Source: Thalassobaculum_A sp040219615
Lineage (GTDB): Bacteria > Pseudomonadota > Alphaproteobacteria > Thalassobaculales > Thalassobaculaceae
Direction of reading: 5' to 3'
Length of the DNA stretch: 64,000 nt
Assembly (NCBI RefSeq): GCF_040219615.1
Contig: NZ_JAVJSE010000016.1
Location: forward strand, 45,016-109,015
Part shown: positions 1-7,759 of the stretch, in pieces
Layout of the letters: every line of letters starts with the position of its first letter
Position numbering within the stretch: the stretch's first letter is position 1
Program-made: the position numbers and the translations under genes
The notes under the pieces: model-generated
The model's database searches: none
What the model saw: the letters and a program-made list of their open reading frames with translations, nothing else
Told to the model about the DNA's origin: nothing

Positions 1-534
1 CAGCTCCGGGTCGAGAGCCGAGGTCGGCTCGTCGAACAGCATGATCTTCGGTTCGAGCGCGACCGCCCGGGCGATCGCCGCGCGCTGCTGCTGGCCGCCC
101 GAAAGCTGGGCAGGGTAGGCGTCGACCTTGTCGGCCAGGCCGACCCGGGCCAGCGCCGCCTCGCCGATCTCGCGGGCCTCGGTCCGGCTCTTCCCCAGCG
201 CCATGCGCAGCGCCAGGGTGACGTTCCCCAGCACGGTCATGTGCGGGTACAGGTTGAAGGACTGGAACACCATGCCGATGCGCCGGCGCATGGCGTTGAT
301 GTCGGTCCCGGGGTCCAGCAGCTCGACCCCGTCGACCCGGATCGAGCCCTCGTCGGGCTCCTCAAGCCGGTTGCAGCAGCGCAGCAGGGTGCTCTTGCCG
401 GAGCCGGACGGCCCGATCACGAACACCAGCTCCTGCGGCCGGACCGTCAGGTCGATGCCGCGCAGCACCTGGAGCGCGCCGAAGCTCTTCTTGAGGCCTG
501 CGACGTCGAGCATCGCCACGGAATCGGGCGCCAT
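1..534 (-). CDS. Polar amino-acid ABC transporter ATP-binding protein, partial
   Basis: This is the N-terminal 178 codons of an ATPase that powers amino-acid import; the 3' end lies beyond the left edge. The protein shows Walker A (GPSGSGKST), the Q-loop (MVFQSFNLYPH), the signature LSGGQQQR and Walker B (IMLFDEPTSALDP), in the order and spacing of the GlnQ/HisP family. The ATG at 534 has a strong ribosome site (GAGGAGG) a few bases upstream. It lies 76 bases downstream of a substrate-binding protein on the same strand, and the permease genes are presumably outside the window. The exact substrate cannot be told from the ATPase. Confidence 0.95.
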   Translation of the reverse strand, partial: MAPDSVAMLDVAGLKKSFGALQVLRGIDLTVRPQELVFVIGPSGSGKSTLLRCCNRLEEPDEGSIRVDGVELLDPGTDINAMRRRIGMVFQSFNLYPHMTVLGNVTLALRMALGKSRTEAREIGEAALARVGLADKVDAYPAQLSGGQQQRAAIARAVALEPKIMLFDEPTSALDPEL

Positions 535-571
535 AGGACCTCCTCGTGCCGGATCGGGACGGGGCGGGAAG

Positions 572-596
572 GACGGCGCCGGGGACCGGCGCCGTC
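572..596 (-). promoter_or_regulatory. Intercistronic stem-loop between the binding-protein and ATPase genes
   Basis: A perfect 9-bp inverted repeat (GACGGCGCC / GGCGCCGTC) with a 7-base loop fills most of the 76-base gap between the two ABC genes. No T-run follows on the transcribed strand, so it is not a classical intrinsic terminator. Such hairpins after binding-protein genes commonly protect the upstream mRNA or partly stop transcription, giving excess binding protein. The role here is inferred. Confidence 0.55.
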
Positions 597-610
597 GCGC
601 ATTGCCGCGA

Positions 611-1435
611 TCAGCCGCAGTTCGGCTTGTGCTCGGTCGGATCGTAGCCGGGCATTCCGGGTACGCCGTAGCCCGGGAACACCGTGACCGCCGCCGAGCC
701 CGGCGCCGGCTTGGTACCGAACCACTTCTCGTGCATGGCGGCCATGGTGCCGTCGAGCTTCATGCACTCGATGGCGTTCTCGATCAGCTTGCGCATCTCC
801 GGGTCGTCCTTGCGGGCCGGCGCCGCCCAGACCAGGCCGGTGGAGTGCAGGTAGGACAGCTTGATGCGCGGGTTCTTCTTCACCGCCCAGGCCGAGACGG
901 TGTTGCCGGCGACGTTGGCATGGGCCCGGCCGGCGATGAGGGCCTGGATCGCGTCCGTGTTGGTGCCGAAACTCTCGATCTTCCAGCCGATCTTGTCGGT
1001 CAGCCCGCGCGCCCAGCTCTCGTAGACGGAGCCGCGGTTGACGGCGACCGTCTTGTCCTTGAGGTCGGCCAGCGCCTTGATGTCCGGCGTGTCCTTCAGG
1101 ATCACGAACTGGTAGTCGGTGTTCAGGTAGCCTTCGGTGAACAGCAGGTTCTCGGCGCGTTCCTTGGTCACCGTCGTCGGCGCGGCAATGAAGTCGTAGG
1201 TGCCGGCCTGCAGGCCCGGCAACAAGCCCGAGAACTGGGTGGCGTCGATCACGATGCCGCGTCCGGTGCGGTCACCGATCTCGTTGGCGAGATCGATGTT
1301 GAAGCCTTCCACGCCGCCGCTGAGCGTCGGCATGGCGTGTGGCGCGAACGTGCCGTCGACCCCGGTCTTGAGGGCCGCGGCCTGCGCGGCGGTCGACAGA
1401 AGGATGAGCGCGAACGCTCCGGCGAGATTCTTCAT
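611..1435 (-). CDS. Amino-acid ABC transporter periplasmic substrate-binding protein
   Basis: A 274-residue periplasmic binding protein of family 3 (SBP_bac_3). An N-terminal Sec signal peptide (MKNLAGAFALILLSTAAQA) is followed by typical lobes: GVDGTFAPHAMP, the EGFNIDLANEI segment, and the TVTKERAENLLFTEGY region. It should deliver an amino acid or similar polar solute to the inner-membrane transporter whose ATPase follows at 534. The ATG at 1435 is chosen because it begins the signal peptide and has a GGGGGAT ribosome site. In-frame starts further upstream would place about 50 low-complexity residues before the signal. Confidence 0.93.
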   Translation of the reverse strand: MKNLAGAFALILLSTAAQAAALKTGVDGTFAPHAMPTLSGGVEGFNIDLANEIGDRTGRGIVIDATQFSGLLPGLQAGTYDFIAAPTTVTKERAENLLFTEGYLNTDYQFVILKDTPDIKALADLKDKTVAVNRGSVYESWARGLTDKIGWKIESFGTNTDAIQALIAGRAHANVAGNTVSAWAVKKNPRIKLSYLHSTGLVWAAPARKDDPEMRKLIENAIECMKLDGTMAAMHEKWFGTKPAPGSAAVTVFPGYGVPGMPGYDPTEHKPNCG

Positions 1436-1600
1436 GATGGATCCCCCACAAGAAAACATGCTGTGAACCTCCCTGGGAGCCTGGCGACGCGTTGAGCCGC
1501 GTTCTGGAAGGTTGCCCGGGTCGGCGGCCGCCGGCCCGCGAGAAGACGAAGGCTGGCACGATTCTGCCGCGGCGTCCAAGGACACTCGGAGCGGCCCCCG

Positions 1601-2803
1601 TCAGGCCGCCCGTTGCGGGCCGGCCGTCCCGTCGGCGACCACCACCCGGTTCCGCCCCTGCAGCTTGGCTTCGTACAGCGCGGCGTCGACCCGCCGCAGC
1701 CAGTCCTCCGCCGCCTCTCCGGCCTCGACCTCGCCGACCCCGATGCTGACCGTCACCGGGCCGACCAGGCCGAACACATGGGTGGCGATGCCCTGCCGGA
1801 TCTTCTCGGCCATCACCGCGGCCTGCAGAAGGCCGGTGCCGGGCACCAGCACCATGAACTCCTCGCCGCCCCACCGGCACAGCACGTCGGAGCGGCGGAT
1901 GCCGGCGCCGACCTGCCGGGCGACCTCGCGCAGAACGGCGTCGCCGGCGTGGTGGCCGAGCTCGTCGTTGACCCGCTTGAAGTGATCGGCGTCGAGCGCC
2001 AGCAGCGACAGCGGCGTGCCGTAGCGTTGGGCCCGGGCGACCTCGGCCTCCAGGGTGTCCTCGAAGTGCCGGCGGTTCCACAGCCCGGTCAGGCTGTCGG
2101 TGCGGGCCAGCACCTCGATGTCGTGGCGGGCGGCGTGCAGCTCCGACTCGACGCGTTCGTTGGTCAGCAGCACCAGGCCGTAGGCGGCGACGATGTCGGC
2201 GACGATCGCCAGGATCAGGGCCAGGCGCACGTTGTCGCTGTCCAGCGGCGCCTCGATCGGCCCGGGCTGCAGCGCGCGCCAGGCGTGGTGCAGCTCGCTG
2301 ACGCTGAGCAGCACCATGATCGCGCTGAGCAGCCAGAACGCCGGGCTGCGCCGGGCGCTGGCCAGCCGCAGCGGCTCGAAGGCGCAGCGCAGCTGCAGGA
2401 GCGCGCGTGTCACCGAGTACACCACGAGACGGCTGTCGATGTCGGGCTCGACGAAGCAGAACCAGATCTGGAACAGCAGGGCGACCGCGACCAGGCCGTA
2501 GTTCGTCCAGACCGGGGCGCGGGAGCGATGGAGGCCGTGGAACCGGGCGAGGCCGTCGAACAGCAGCGCCGGCGCCGTCAGCAGCAGCACGTTGGTCAGG
2601 AAGATCAGGGTCGCCGAAGGGTCCGGCCCGCGCAGCGCGAACACCATGACACCGAGGGTCACGGCGATCTGCCAGCCGAGCCATTCCCGGAAGCCGCCAT
2701 ATACCCGCTGGGATACGTAGACCAGCGCCATGACGCCGGTCACCGACAGGAAGACCAGGGAGCCGACGAAGGCCAGGGTACGGACGTCGAGGCTCTCGAT
2801 CAT
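1601..2803 (-). CDS. Membrane-bound diguanylate cyclase (GGDEF)
   Basis: A 400-residue protein that should make cyclic di-GMP from two GTP at the inner membrane. About six hydrophobic helices fill residues 8-220 as a membrane sensor of unknown ligand. A GGDEF domain follows (DSLTGLWNRRHF, ALDADHFKRVND), with the active-site GGEEF at 312-316. An RRSD motif at 303-306 lies five residues upstream and matches the allosteric I-site, so product inhibition is likely. The ATG overlaps the cobQ stop by four bases (ATGA), which implies translational coupling. It is close in the window to an HD-GYP phosphodiesterase candidate at 12169, but the two are not co-transcribed. Confidence 0.93.
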   Translation of the reverse strand: MIESLDVRTLAFVGSLVFLSVTGVMALVYVSQRVYGGFREWLGWQIAVTLGVMVFALRGPDPSATLIFLTNVLLLTAPALLFDGLARFHGLHRSRAPVWTNYGLVAVALLFQIWFCFVEPDIDSRLVVYSVTRALLQLRCAFEPLRLASARRSPAFWLLSAIMVLLSVSELHHAWRALQPGPIEAPLDSDNVRLALILAIVADIVAAYGLVLLTNERVESELHAARHDIEVLARTDSLTGLWNRRHFEDTLEAEVARAQRYGTPLSLLALDADHFKRVNDELGHHAGDAVLREVARQVGAGIRRSDVLCRWGGEEFMVLVPGTGLLQAAVMAEKIRQGIATHVFGLVGPVTVSIGVGEVEAGEAAEDWLRRVDAALYEAKLQGRNRVVVADGTAGPQRAA

Positions 2804-4287
2804 CGGGGTATCGCGAGCGGCCGTGCGGCCGCCAGCAGGGCGTCGCAGTCGAGATGGAGTTCCAGGTGGTCGGCCAGCCGGTCGAGCACCAGGTCGACCG
2901 AGGCGTCGAAGCGCAGCGTCGGGTCGCCGTCGCCGCCGAGGGTCCGCAGATAGGCCCGCCGGAAGCCGTCGGCGGCGAACAGGCCGTGCAGGTAGCATCC
3001 GGCGATCCGGCCGTCGGCGGTGGCGGCACCCTCGGCCCGGCCGTCGGCCAGCGTCAGGACCGGCCGGGCGCGGTCCGGGCCGTCGGTGCGGCCGATATGG
3101 ATCTCGTAGCCCTCGACGGCCTCGCCGGTGGCGAGGTGGCGGGCGCCGGTGCGGGTCAGGGTCTTGTCGGCGGTCAGCACGGTGTCGACGTCGAGCAGGC
3201 CGAGGCCGGCGGCCACGCCCGGCGGGCCCTCGATGCCGTCGGGGTCGCGCACGCTGCGGCCGAGCATCTGGTAGCCGCCGCACAGGCCGAGCACCCGGCC
3301 GCCGCGCCGCACGTGACCGGCGATGTCGACGTCCCAGCCCTGGGCGCGCAGGAAGGCGAGGTCGCCGATCGTCGACTTGGAACCGGGCAGCAGCACCAGG
3401 TCGGCGTCGCCGGGCAGCGCCTCGCCGGGACCGACCAGCCGCAGGTCGACCGCCGGCTCGGCGCGCAGCGGGTCCAGGTCGTCGAAGTTGGCGATGCGCG
3501 ACAGCCGCGGGACCGCAACCACGATCCCCGCACCCGGCCGGTTGCGGGCCGCCGGCCGCTCCAGCGCGACCGCGTCCTCGGCCGGCAGGCGGGCGGCGTC
3601 CGGGAACCACGGCACCACACCGAACCCGGTCCAGCCGGTGCGCTCGGCGATGGCGCGCAGCCCGTCGTCGAACAGGCTGGGGTCGCCGCGGAACCGGTTG
3701 ATCAGGAATCCGGCGACCCGGGCCCGGTCGGCCGGGTCGAGCACGGCATGGGTGCCGACCAGGGCGGCGATCACGCCGCCGCGGTCGATGTCGCCGACCA
3801 GCACCACCGGTACCCCGGCGGCCCCGGCGAAGCCCATGTTGGCGATGTCGCCGGCCCGCAGGTTGATCTCGGCCGGGCTGCCGGCGCCCTCGACCAGCAG
3901 CAGGTCGGCGCCGTCCGCCAGCCGGGCCGCGCTCTCCAGCACGGCCGACAGCAGCCGCGGCTTCAGGGCCTGGAACTCGCGGGCGCGGGCGTGGCCGACC
4001 CGCCGGCCGTGCACCACCACCTGGGCGCCGGTGTCGGTCTCCGGCTTCAGCAGCACCGGGTTCAGGTCGACGACCGGCTCGATGCCGGCAGCCCGGGCCT
4101 GCAGGGCCTGGGCGCGGCCGATCTCGCCGCCGTCGGCGGTGACCGCCGCGTTGTTCGACATGTTCTGCGGCTTGAACGGCCGGACCCGCAGGCCGCGGCG
4201 GGCGAACAGCCGGCACAGCCCGGCGACGATCAGCGACTTGCCGACGTCGGATCCGGTCCCCTGGAACATGAGCGCGCGTGCCGTCAT
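2800..4287 (-). CDS. cobQ: Cobyric acid synthase (adenosylcobyrate amidase)
   Basis: A 495-residue enzyme of cobalamin synthesis that adds four amide groups to adenosylcobyrinic a,c-diamide using glutamine and ATP. The N-terminal ATP-binding domain opens with FQGTGSDVGKS and has the diagnostic FKPQNMSNNAAVT stretch. The C-terminal class I glutamine amidotransferase domain has its nucleophile in GLCGGYQ (Cys336) and a catalytic His in CYLHGLF (His434). The length is normal for the family. No other cob genes are in the window, so this member is detached from any main cobalamin cluster. The only linked gene is the overlapping diguanylate cyclase downstream. Confidence 0.97.
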   Translation of the reverse strand: MTARALMFQGTGSDVGKSLIVAGLCRLFARRGLRVRPFKPQNMSNNAAVTADGGEIGRAQALQARAAGIEPVVDLNPVLLKPETDTGAQVVVHGRRVGHARAREFQALKPRLLSAVLESAARLADGADLLLVEGAGSPAEINLRAGDIANMGFAGAAGVPVVLVGDIDRGGVIAALVGTHAVLDPADRARVAGFLINRFRGDPSLFDDGLRAIAERTGWTGFGVVPWFPDAARLPAEDAVALERPAARNRPGAGIVVAVPRLSRIANFDDLDPLRAEPAVDLRLVGPGEALPGDADLVLLPGSKSTIGDLAFLRAQGWDVDIAGHVRRGGRVLGLCGGYQMLGRSVRDPDGIEGPPGVAAGLGLLDVDTVLTADKTLTRTGARHLATGEAVEGYEIHIGRTDGPDRARPVLTLADGRAEGAATADGRIAGCYLHGLFAADGFRRAYLRTLGGDGDPTLRFDASVDLVLDRLADHLELHLDCDALLAAARPLAIPR

Positions 4288-4346
4288 GGACGGGGATTAG
4301 CGCAGTACCGGCCCGGAGGGAACGGCTTGCGTGGGTTCGTCGGCGG

Positions 4347-5426
4347 TTACTCCATCGGCGGTCGATAAGTCGTTCGGGTAATTCGCCATTCCCAGGTGGG
4401 TTCGCCGCGATCGCGGCGGCCGGTGACCGCGATCCGCAGCCAGCGGTCATGGGACAGGGCGGCGCCGACCCACAGTTCGTTCCAGGCGTCGAACACCGCC
4501 GGGGCCAGGGCGGGCCGCTCCCGCATCAGCCGCCAGCCGGCCTGCCGGACGATCCAGGCTTCGCCGTCGGCGACCGCCACGGCATCGTCGCCCTGGGCCC
4601 GGGCCAGCCGGACCAGGAATGCGGCGAAACCGGCGGCGCCGGGCGCGACGCCGCCGAGCCGGTCGGCCATGGCGTCGAAGCAGTGCATCCCGACCTGGCG
4701 CGCGGCGATTCCCGCAACATGGCCGCCCAGGGCCGGGCCCAGGGCCGCGACCGTCTCGGGCAGGATCGAGGTGACGTATTCCATCGCGTAGTTGCGGGAC
4801 ACCCTGCGCAGCCGCGCCTCGGGCCAGCCATCGTCGGACAGTTGCGGGGCGGCGGCCGGATCGAAGGGCGGGCATTGCTCGCCCGGCGAGAACTGCAGGC
4901 GCTCTTCCGGGGCCAGGTCGTGCTCCCACTCCCTGTAGTAGCCCTCCAGGCCCGGCTGGCCGTCGACGGTCTGCCCGGTGCACACGAATCCGAGCCGCGG
5001 GTTGCCGAGCACCACGCCGTTGTTGGCGTGCCAGCCCAGCAGCATGGCGCGCGAGACCTCGCTCGGGATGCCGCAGACCGCGGTGCCCGACCAGATCCAG
5101 CGCGGCGGCGGATAGCGCACCCAGGCCTTGCGGTCGCTCTCACGGACGTATTCGACCTTCACGCCGCCGACCTGGTTGGACAGGTAGTGGTACTGGGCGC
5201 ATGCGACCGCGTGGGGCGGGCGGTCGAGGCCGAGCTTGGCGAGGCCCGGCAGGAACCGCGCGAGCTGCTGGCGGCGGAAGGTGCGGAACACCACCTCGGC
5301 CGCCGGCCCGGCGCCGGCCCGGGTGACCAGCGCCAGGATCAAGCCCGTCAGGTAGCTGTGATACAGCGTCTCGACGGCGGCGTAGCCGGCGACGTCGTCG
5401 GGCTGACTTGGGCTGGTCGAGGTCAT
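4347..5426 (-). CDS. Conserved-looking protein of unknown function
   Basis: I do not recognise this 359-residue protein. It has no signal peptide or clear transmembrane segment. The N-terminus is helical and mildly hydrophobic (YHSYLTGLILALVTRAG), and the middle is rich in Trp, Tyr and Cys (YPPPRWIWSGTAVCGIPSE, LGWHANNGVVLGNPR). The C-terminal half is alpha-helical with a WEWRITRTTYRPP tail. Codon use and composition match neighbouring genuine genes. Starts at 5426 or 5441 are both possible, and neither has a clear ribosome site. It ends 59 bases after the cobQ start on the same strand. The sensible folding and codon bias make it a real gene, but I assign no function. Confidence 0.75.
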   Translation of the reverse strand: MTSTSPSQPDDVAGYAAVETLYHSYLTGLILALVTRAGAGPAAEVVFRTFRRQQLARFLPGLAKLGLDRPPHAVACAQYHYLSNQVGGVKVEYVRESDRKAWVRYPPPRWIWSGTAVCGIPSEVSRAMLLGWHANNGVVLGNPRLGFVCTGQTVDGQPGLEGYYREWEHDLAPEERLQFSPGEQCPPFDPAAAPQLSDDGWPEARLRRVSRNYAMEYVTSILPETVAALGPALGGHVAGIAARQVGMHCFDAMADRLGGVAPGAAGFAAFLVRLARAQGDDAVAVADGEAWIVRQAGWRLMRERPALAPAVFDAWNELWVGAALSHDRWLRIAVTGRRDRGEPTWEWRITRTTYRPPME

Positions 5427-5555
5427 GCCGATCAGTAGCATTTTCGACGCCCGAAAGCAGGAGGGCCGGTGTCGGGGCGACTGCATCCGACTAGGATGGG
5501 CCTCGCTGACCCATGCGTCGGGCATCCGGCGAGACCCTCGATCCAGGAGACCACC

Positions 5556-6779
5556 ATGAGCGACCGGACCGATGCGGCGCCGACCTCCGAGGCGCCGACC
5601 CACGAGGCGCCGTACCGGGGCCTGCGGGTGCTCGATCTCGGGCAGGGCGTGGCGTCGCCCTATTGCGGTCAGCTGCTCGCGGTGTACGGCGCCGAGGTGG
5701 TCAAGCTGGAGCCGCCCGAGGGCGACTGGTCGCGGCGCCTCGGCACCACCTATGGCGGCCACTCGGCGCTGTCGGCGGTGTTCAACCGCGGCAAGCGCAG
5801 CCTGTGCCTCGACCTGAAGCAGGCCGCCGGGCAGCGGATCGCGCGCGACCTCGCCCTGCGGGCCGACGTGCTGATCGAGGGATTCCGCCCGGGTGTCGCC
5901 GCCCGGCTCGGGCTCGGCTACGACGACCTGGCGGCCGAGAATCCGGGCCTGGTGTACGTGTCGGTCAGCGGCTTCGGGCAGACCGGCCCCTATGCCGGGC
6001 GGCCGGGCTCGGACTCGGTCGGCCAGGCGTTCTCCGGGCTGGTGTCGCTGAACGTCGGCGCCGACGGCATCCCGCACCGGGTCGGGGCGACCATCACCGA
6101 CGTCTCGACCGGGCTGTACGCCTTCCAGGCGGTCGCGACGGCGCTGTTCGCGCGCGCCGCGGTCGGCCGCGGGCGGTGGATCGACGTCAGCCTGATGCAG
6201 TCGACGGCGGCCCTGCTGGGGCACAAGCTGGCCGAGCACGTGCTGGAGGGCGGCCGGCCGCGCGCGCTCAACGTGCCGGCCGGGTCGTACCCGACCGGCG
6301 ACGGCTGGATCATGGTGACCTTGGTGAACGAGGCGCAGTACCGGAGCCTGTGCCGCGTCGTCGGGCGCCCGGACCTGGCCGAGGACCCGCGCTTCGCCGA
6401 CTTCGCACGACGCGCCGACGTGGCCGACCAGCTGATGCCGCAGATCGCCGAGGCGCTGCGCGGCGACACCACCGCCGCCTGGCTCGGCCGCCTGCACGCC
6501 GCCGACGTCATCGCCGAGCGCATCCTCGATCCGGGCGAGTGGGCCCGGGACCCGCATGTGGTGGCGGCACGCGGGGTGGTCGAGGTGGCGACCGCCGGCG
6601 TCGGGGTGGTCCAGGCCCCGCGCACCCCTGGCGCGCCGCTGGCCTGCGACGCCGCCCTGTCCGCGGCCCCGGCGGTCGGGCAGGACAGCCGCGCCGTGCT
6701 CCGGGAGGCCGGCTTCGGCGAGAACGAGATCGACGGGCTGGTGGCCGCCGGGACGGTGCGCGAACCGGCCGCGGCGTAG
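5556..6779 (+). CDS. Class III CoA-transferase (CaiB/BaiF family)
   Basis: A 407-residue family III CoA-transferase, which moves CoA between an acyl-CoA donor and a carboxylic acid through an enzyme-bound anhydride. It shows the family opening (LRVLDLGQGVASPYCGQLLA), the EVVKLEPPEGDWSR segment, KRSLCLDLKQ, the conserved DVLIEGFRPG motif and the SVSGFGQTGPYAGRPG stretch. The ATG at 5556 follows CCAGGAGA and is preferred over a start 29 codons upstream. The substrate is unknown. Downstream lies a convergent MarR regulator with only seven bases between. No acyl-CoA dehydrogenase or hydratase lies nearby to suggest a pathway. Confidence 0.93.
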   Translation: MSDRTDAAPTSEAPTHEAPYRGLRVLDLGQGVASPYCGQLLAVYGAEVVKLEPPEGDWSRRLGTTYGGHSALSAVFNRGKRSLCLDLKQAAGQRIARDLALRADVLIEGFRPGVAARLGLGYDDLAAENPGLVYVSVSGFGQTGPYAGRPGSDSVGQAFSGLVSLNVGADGIPHRVGATITDVSTGLYAFQAVATALFARAAVGRGRWIDVSLMQSTAALLGHKLAEHVLEGGRPRALNVPAGSYPTGDGWIMVTLVNEAQYRSLCRVVGRPDLAEDPRFADFARRADVADQLMPQIAEALRGDTTAAWLGRLHAADVIAERILDPGEWARDPHVVAARGVVEVATAGVGVVQAPRTPGAPLACDAALSAAPAVGQDSRAVLREAGFGENEIDGLVAAGTVREPAAA

Positions 6780-6786
6780 GCGCCGG

Positions 6787-7233
6787 CTAGGACAGCCTGC
6801 GCAGGTCGGCGCGCAGGGTATCCGGGTCGGAGCCGGTGATCAGGGCCTCGACCTTCGCGTGCTCGCTTTCCCAGATCGGGTAGGCCTGGGACAGCAGATC
6901 GGTTCCGGCGGCGGTCAGGGTCAGCCGGCGGCTGCGCCGGTCGGTCTCGTCGACCTCGACCCGGACCAGACCGCGCCGCTCGAGCGGCTTCAGCGCGGCT
7001 GTGAGGGTCGTGCGATCCATCGCCAGGATCTCGGAGACCTCGCCGATACGCGGCGCCCCGATCCGGTGCAGCGCCATCATCAGCGAGAACTGGCCGTTGG
7101 TCAGCCCGAGCGGCCGGAACGCCGTGTCGAACCGGCGTGCCAGCGCCCGTGCCGCCCGCTGCACGTGCAGGCAGAGGCACGCGGCCCGGACCCGGGGCGT
7201 CACGCAGAGATCGAGAACGTCACTCTTTGACAT
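6787..7233 (-). CDS. MarR-family transcriptional regulator
   Basis: A 148-residue winged-helix regulator. The recognition region (RIGEVSEILAMDRTTLTAAL, then a wing with ETDRRSRRLTLT) is typical of MarR, flanked by dimerisation helices. It is transcribed divergently from the NTF2-like protein at 7306, and the 72-base gap holds a perfect palindrome at 7245-7256. It therefore most likely represses itself and that neighbour, with relief by a small ligand. The CLCLHV stretch near the N-terminus carries two cysteines, which could allow redox sensing, but that is speculative. Confidence 0.92.
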   Translation of the reverse strand: MSKSDVLDLCVTPRVRAACLCLHVQRAARALARRFDTAFRPLGLTNGQFSLMMALHRIGAPRIGEVSEILAMDRTTLTAALKPLERRGLVRVEVDETDRRSRRLTLTAAGTDLLSQAYPIWESEHAKVEALITGSDPDTLRADLRRLS

Positions 7234-7244
7234 GGCGTATTACT

Positions 7245-7256
7245 GTTGATATCAAC
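7245..7256. promoter_or_regulatory. Candidate MarR operator
   Basis: A perfect 12-bp palindrome, GTTGATATCAAC, flanked by ATTA and TAAT. It sits 12 bases upstream of the marR start and 50 bases upstream of the divergent NTF2-like start. The AT content is far above that of the surrounding DNA, as expected for an operator overlapping both promoters. The binding protein is inferred from position. Confidence 0.65.
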
Positions 7257-7305
7257 TAATTTGTCAAGCAATCCTGCGCAAACCGGGAACCGGAGGAGCG
7301 ACAGC

Positions 7306-7749
7306 ATGGGCGGAGCCACAGGAACCATCGAGCCCGAACGGGAAGTCCTGGGCATGCTGTCGGCCTGGGCGGCCGAAGCGTCCGCCGGCGACCTCGACGC
7401 CCTCATGGCCCATTACGTGCCCGACATCGTGTCCTACGACGCGATCTACGCGCTGCAGTTCCGGGGAACGGAGGCCTACCGGGCGCACTGGCAGGGGTGC
7501 CTGTCGGCATGCGAGTCGATGCGGTTCGAGATCCACGATCCGCGGGTCGCGGTGTCCGGCGACGTGGCCTTCGCGCATTATCTCGCGTTCTGCGGCGGCA
7601 CCGGCCACGACGGCAGCGAGCACACCGGCTGGATGCGGGCAACCGCCGGCTGCCGGAAGATCGACGGGCGCTGGATGATCGTGCACGAGCATTTCTCGGC
7701 GCCGTTCGATCCGATCAGCGGCAAGGCACTGTTCGACCTGCAACCCTAG
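7306..7749 (+). CDS. SnoaL/NTF2-like domain protein (ketosteroid isomerase-like)
   Basis: A 147-residue single-domain protein with the cone-shaped NTF2-like pattern: an N-terminal helix (VLGMLSAWAAEASAGDLDALMAHY), VPDIVSYDA, FRGTEAYRAHW, then strands ending in GRWMIVHEHFSAPFD. Such proteins are small isomerases, cyclases or ligand binders, and the family alone does not give a reaction. The start at 7306 follows CGGAGGAG. It is divergent from the MarR gene and probably its target. It converges with the EmrA-like gene, with ten bases between the stops. Confidence 0.88.
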   Translation: MGGATGTIEPEREVLGMLSAWAAEASAGDLDALMAHYVPDIVSYDAIYALQFRGTEAYRAHWQGCLSACESMRFEIHDPRVAVSGDVAFAHYLAFCGGTGHDGSEHTGWMRATAGCRKIDGRWMIVHEHFSAPFDPISGKALFDLQP

Positions 7750-7759
7750 GCCGTCCGCG

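Noticed and set aside
4288..4346. Cobalamin riboswitch upstream of cobQ
   Set aside because: Only 59 bases separate the genes and no B12-box-like sequence or fold is present.
2854..4368. Long plus-strand frame antisense to cobQ
   Set aside because: The GC-rich third-position bias of cobQ keeps the opposite frame open; composition is Gln/Gly/Ala-rich with no domain.
1601..4450. A 949-codon open frame spanning the diguanylate cyclase and all of cobQ
   Set aside because: Only its last 400 codons are a gene. The front is an out-of-frame shadow of cobQ made of Arg/Pro/Gly runs.
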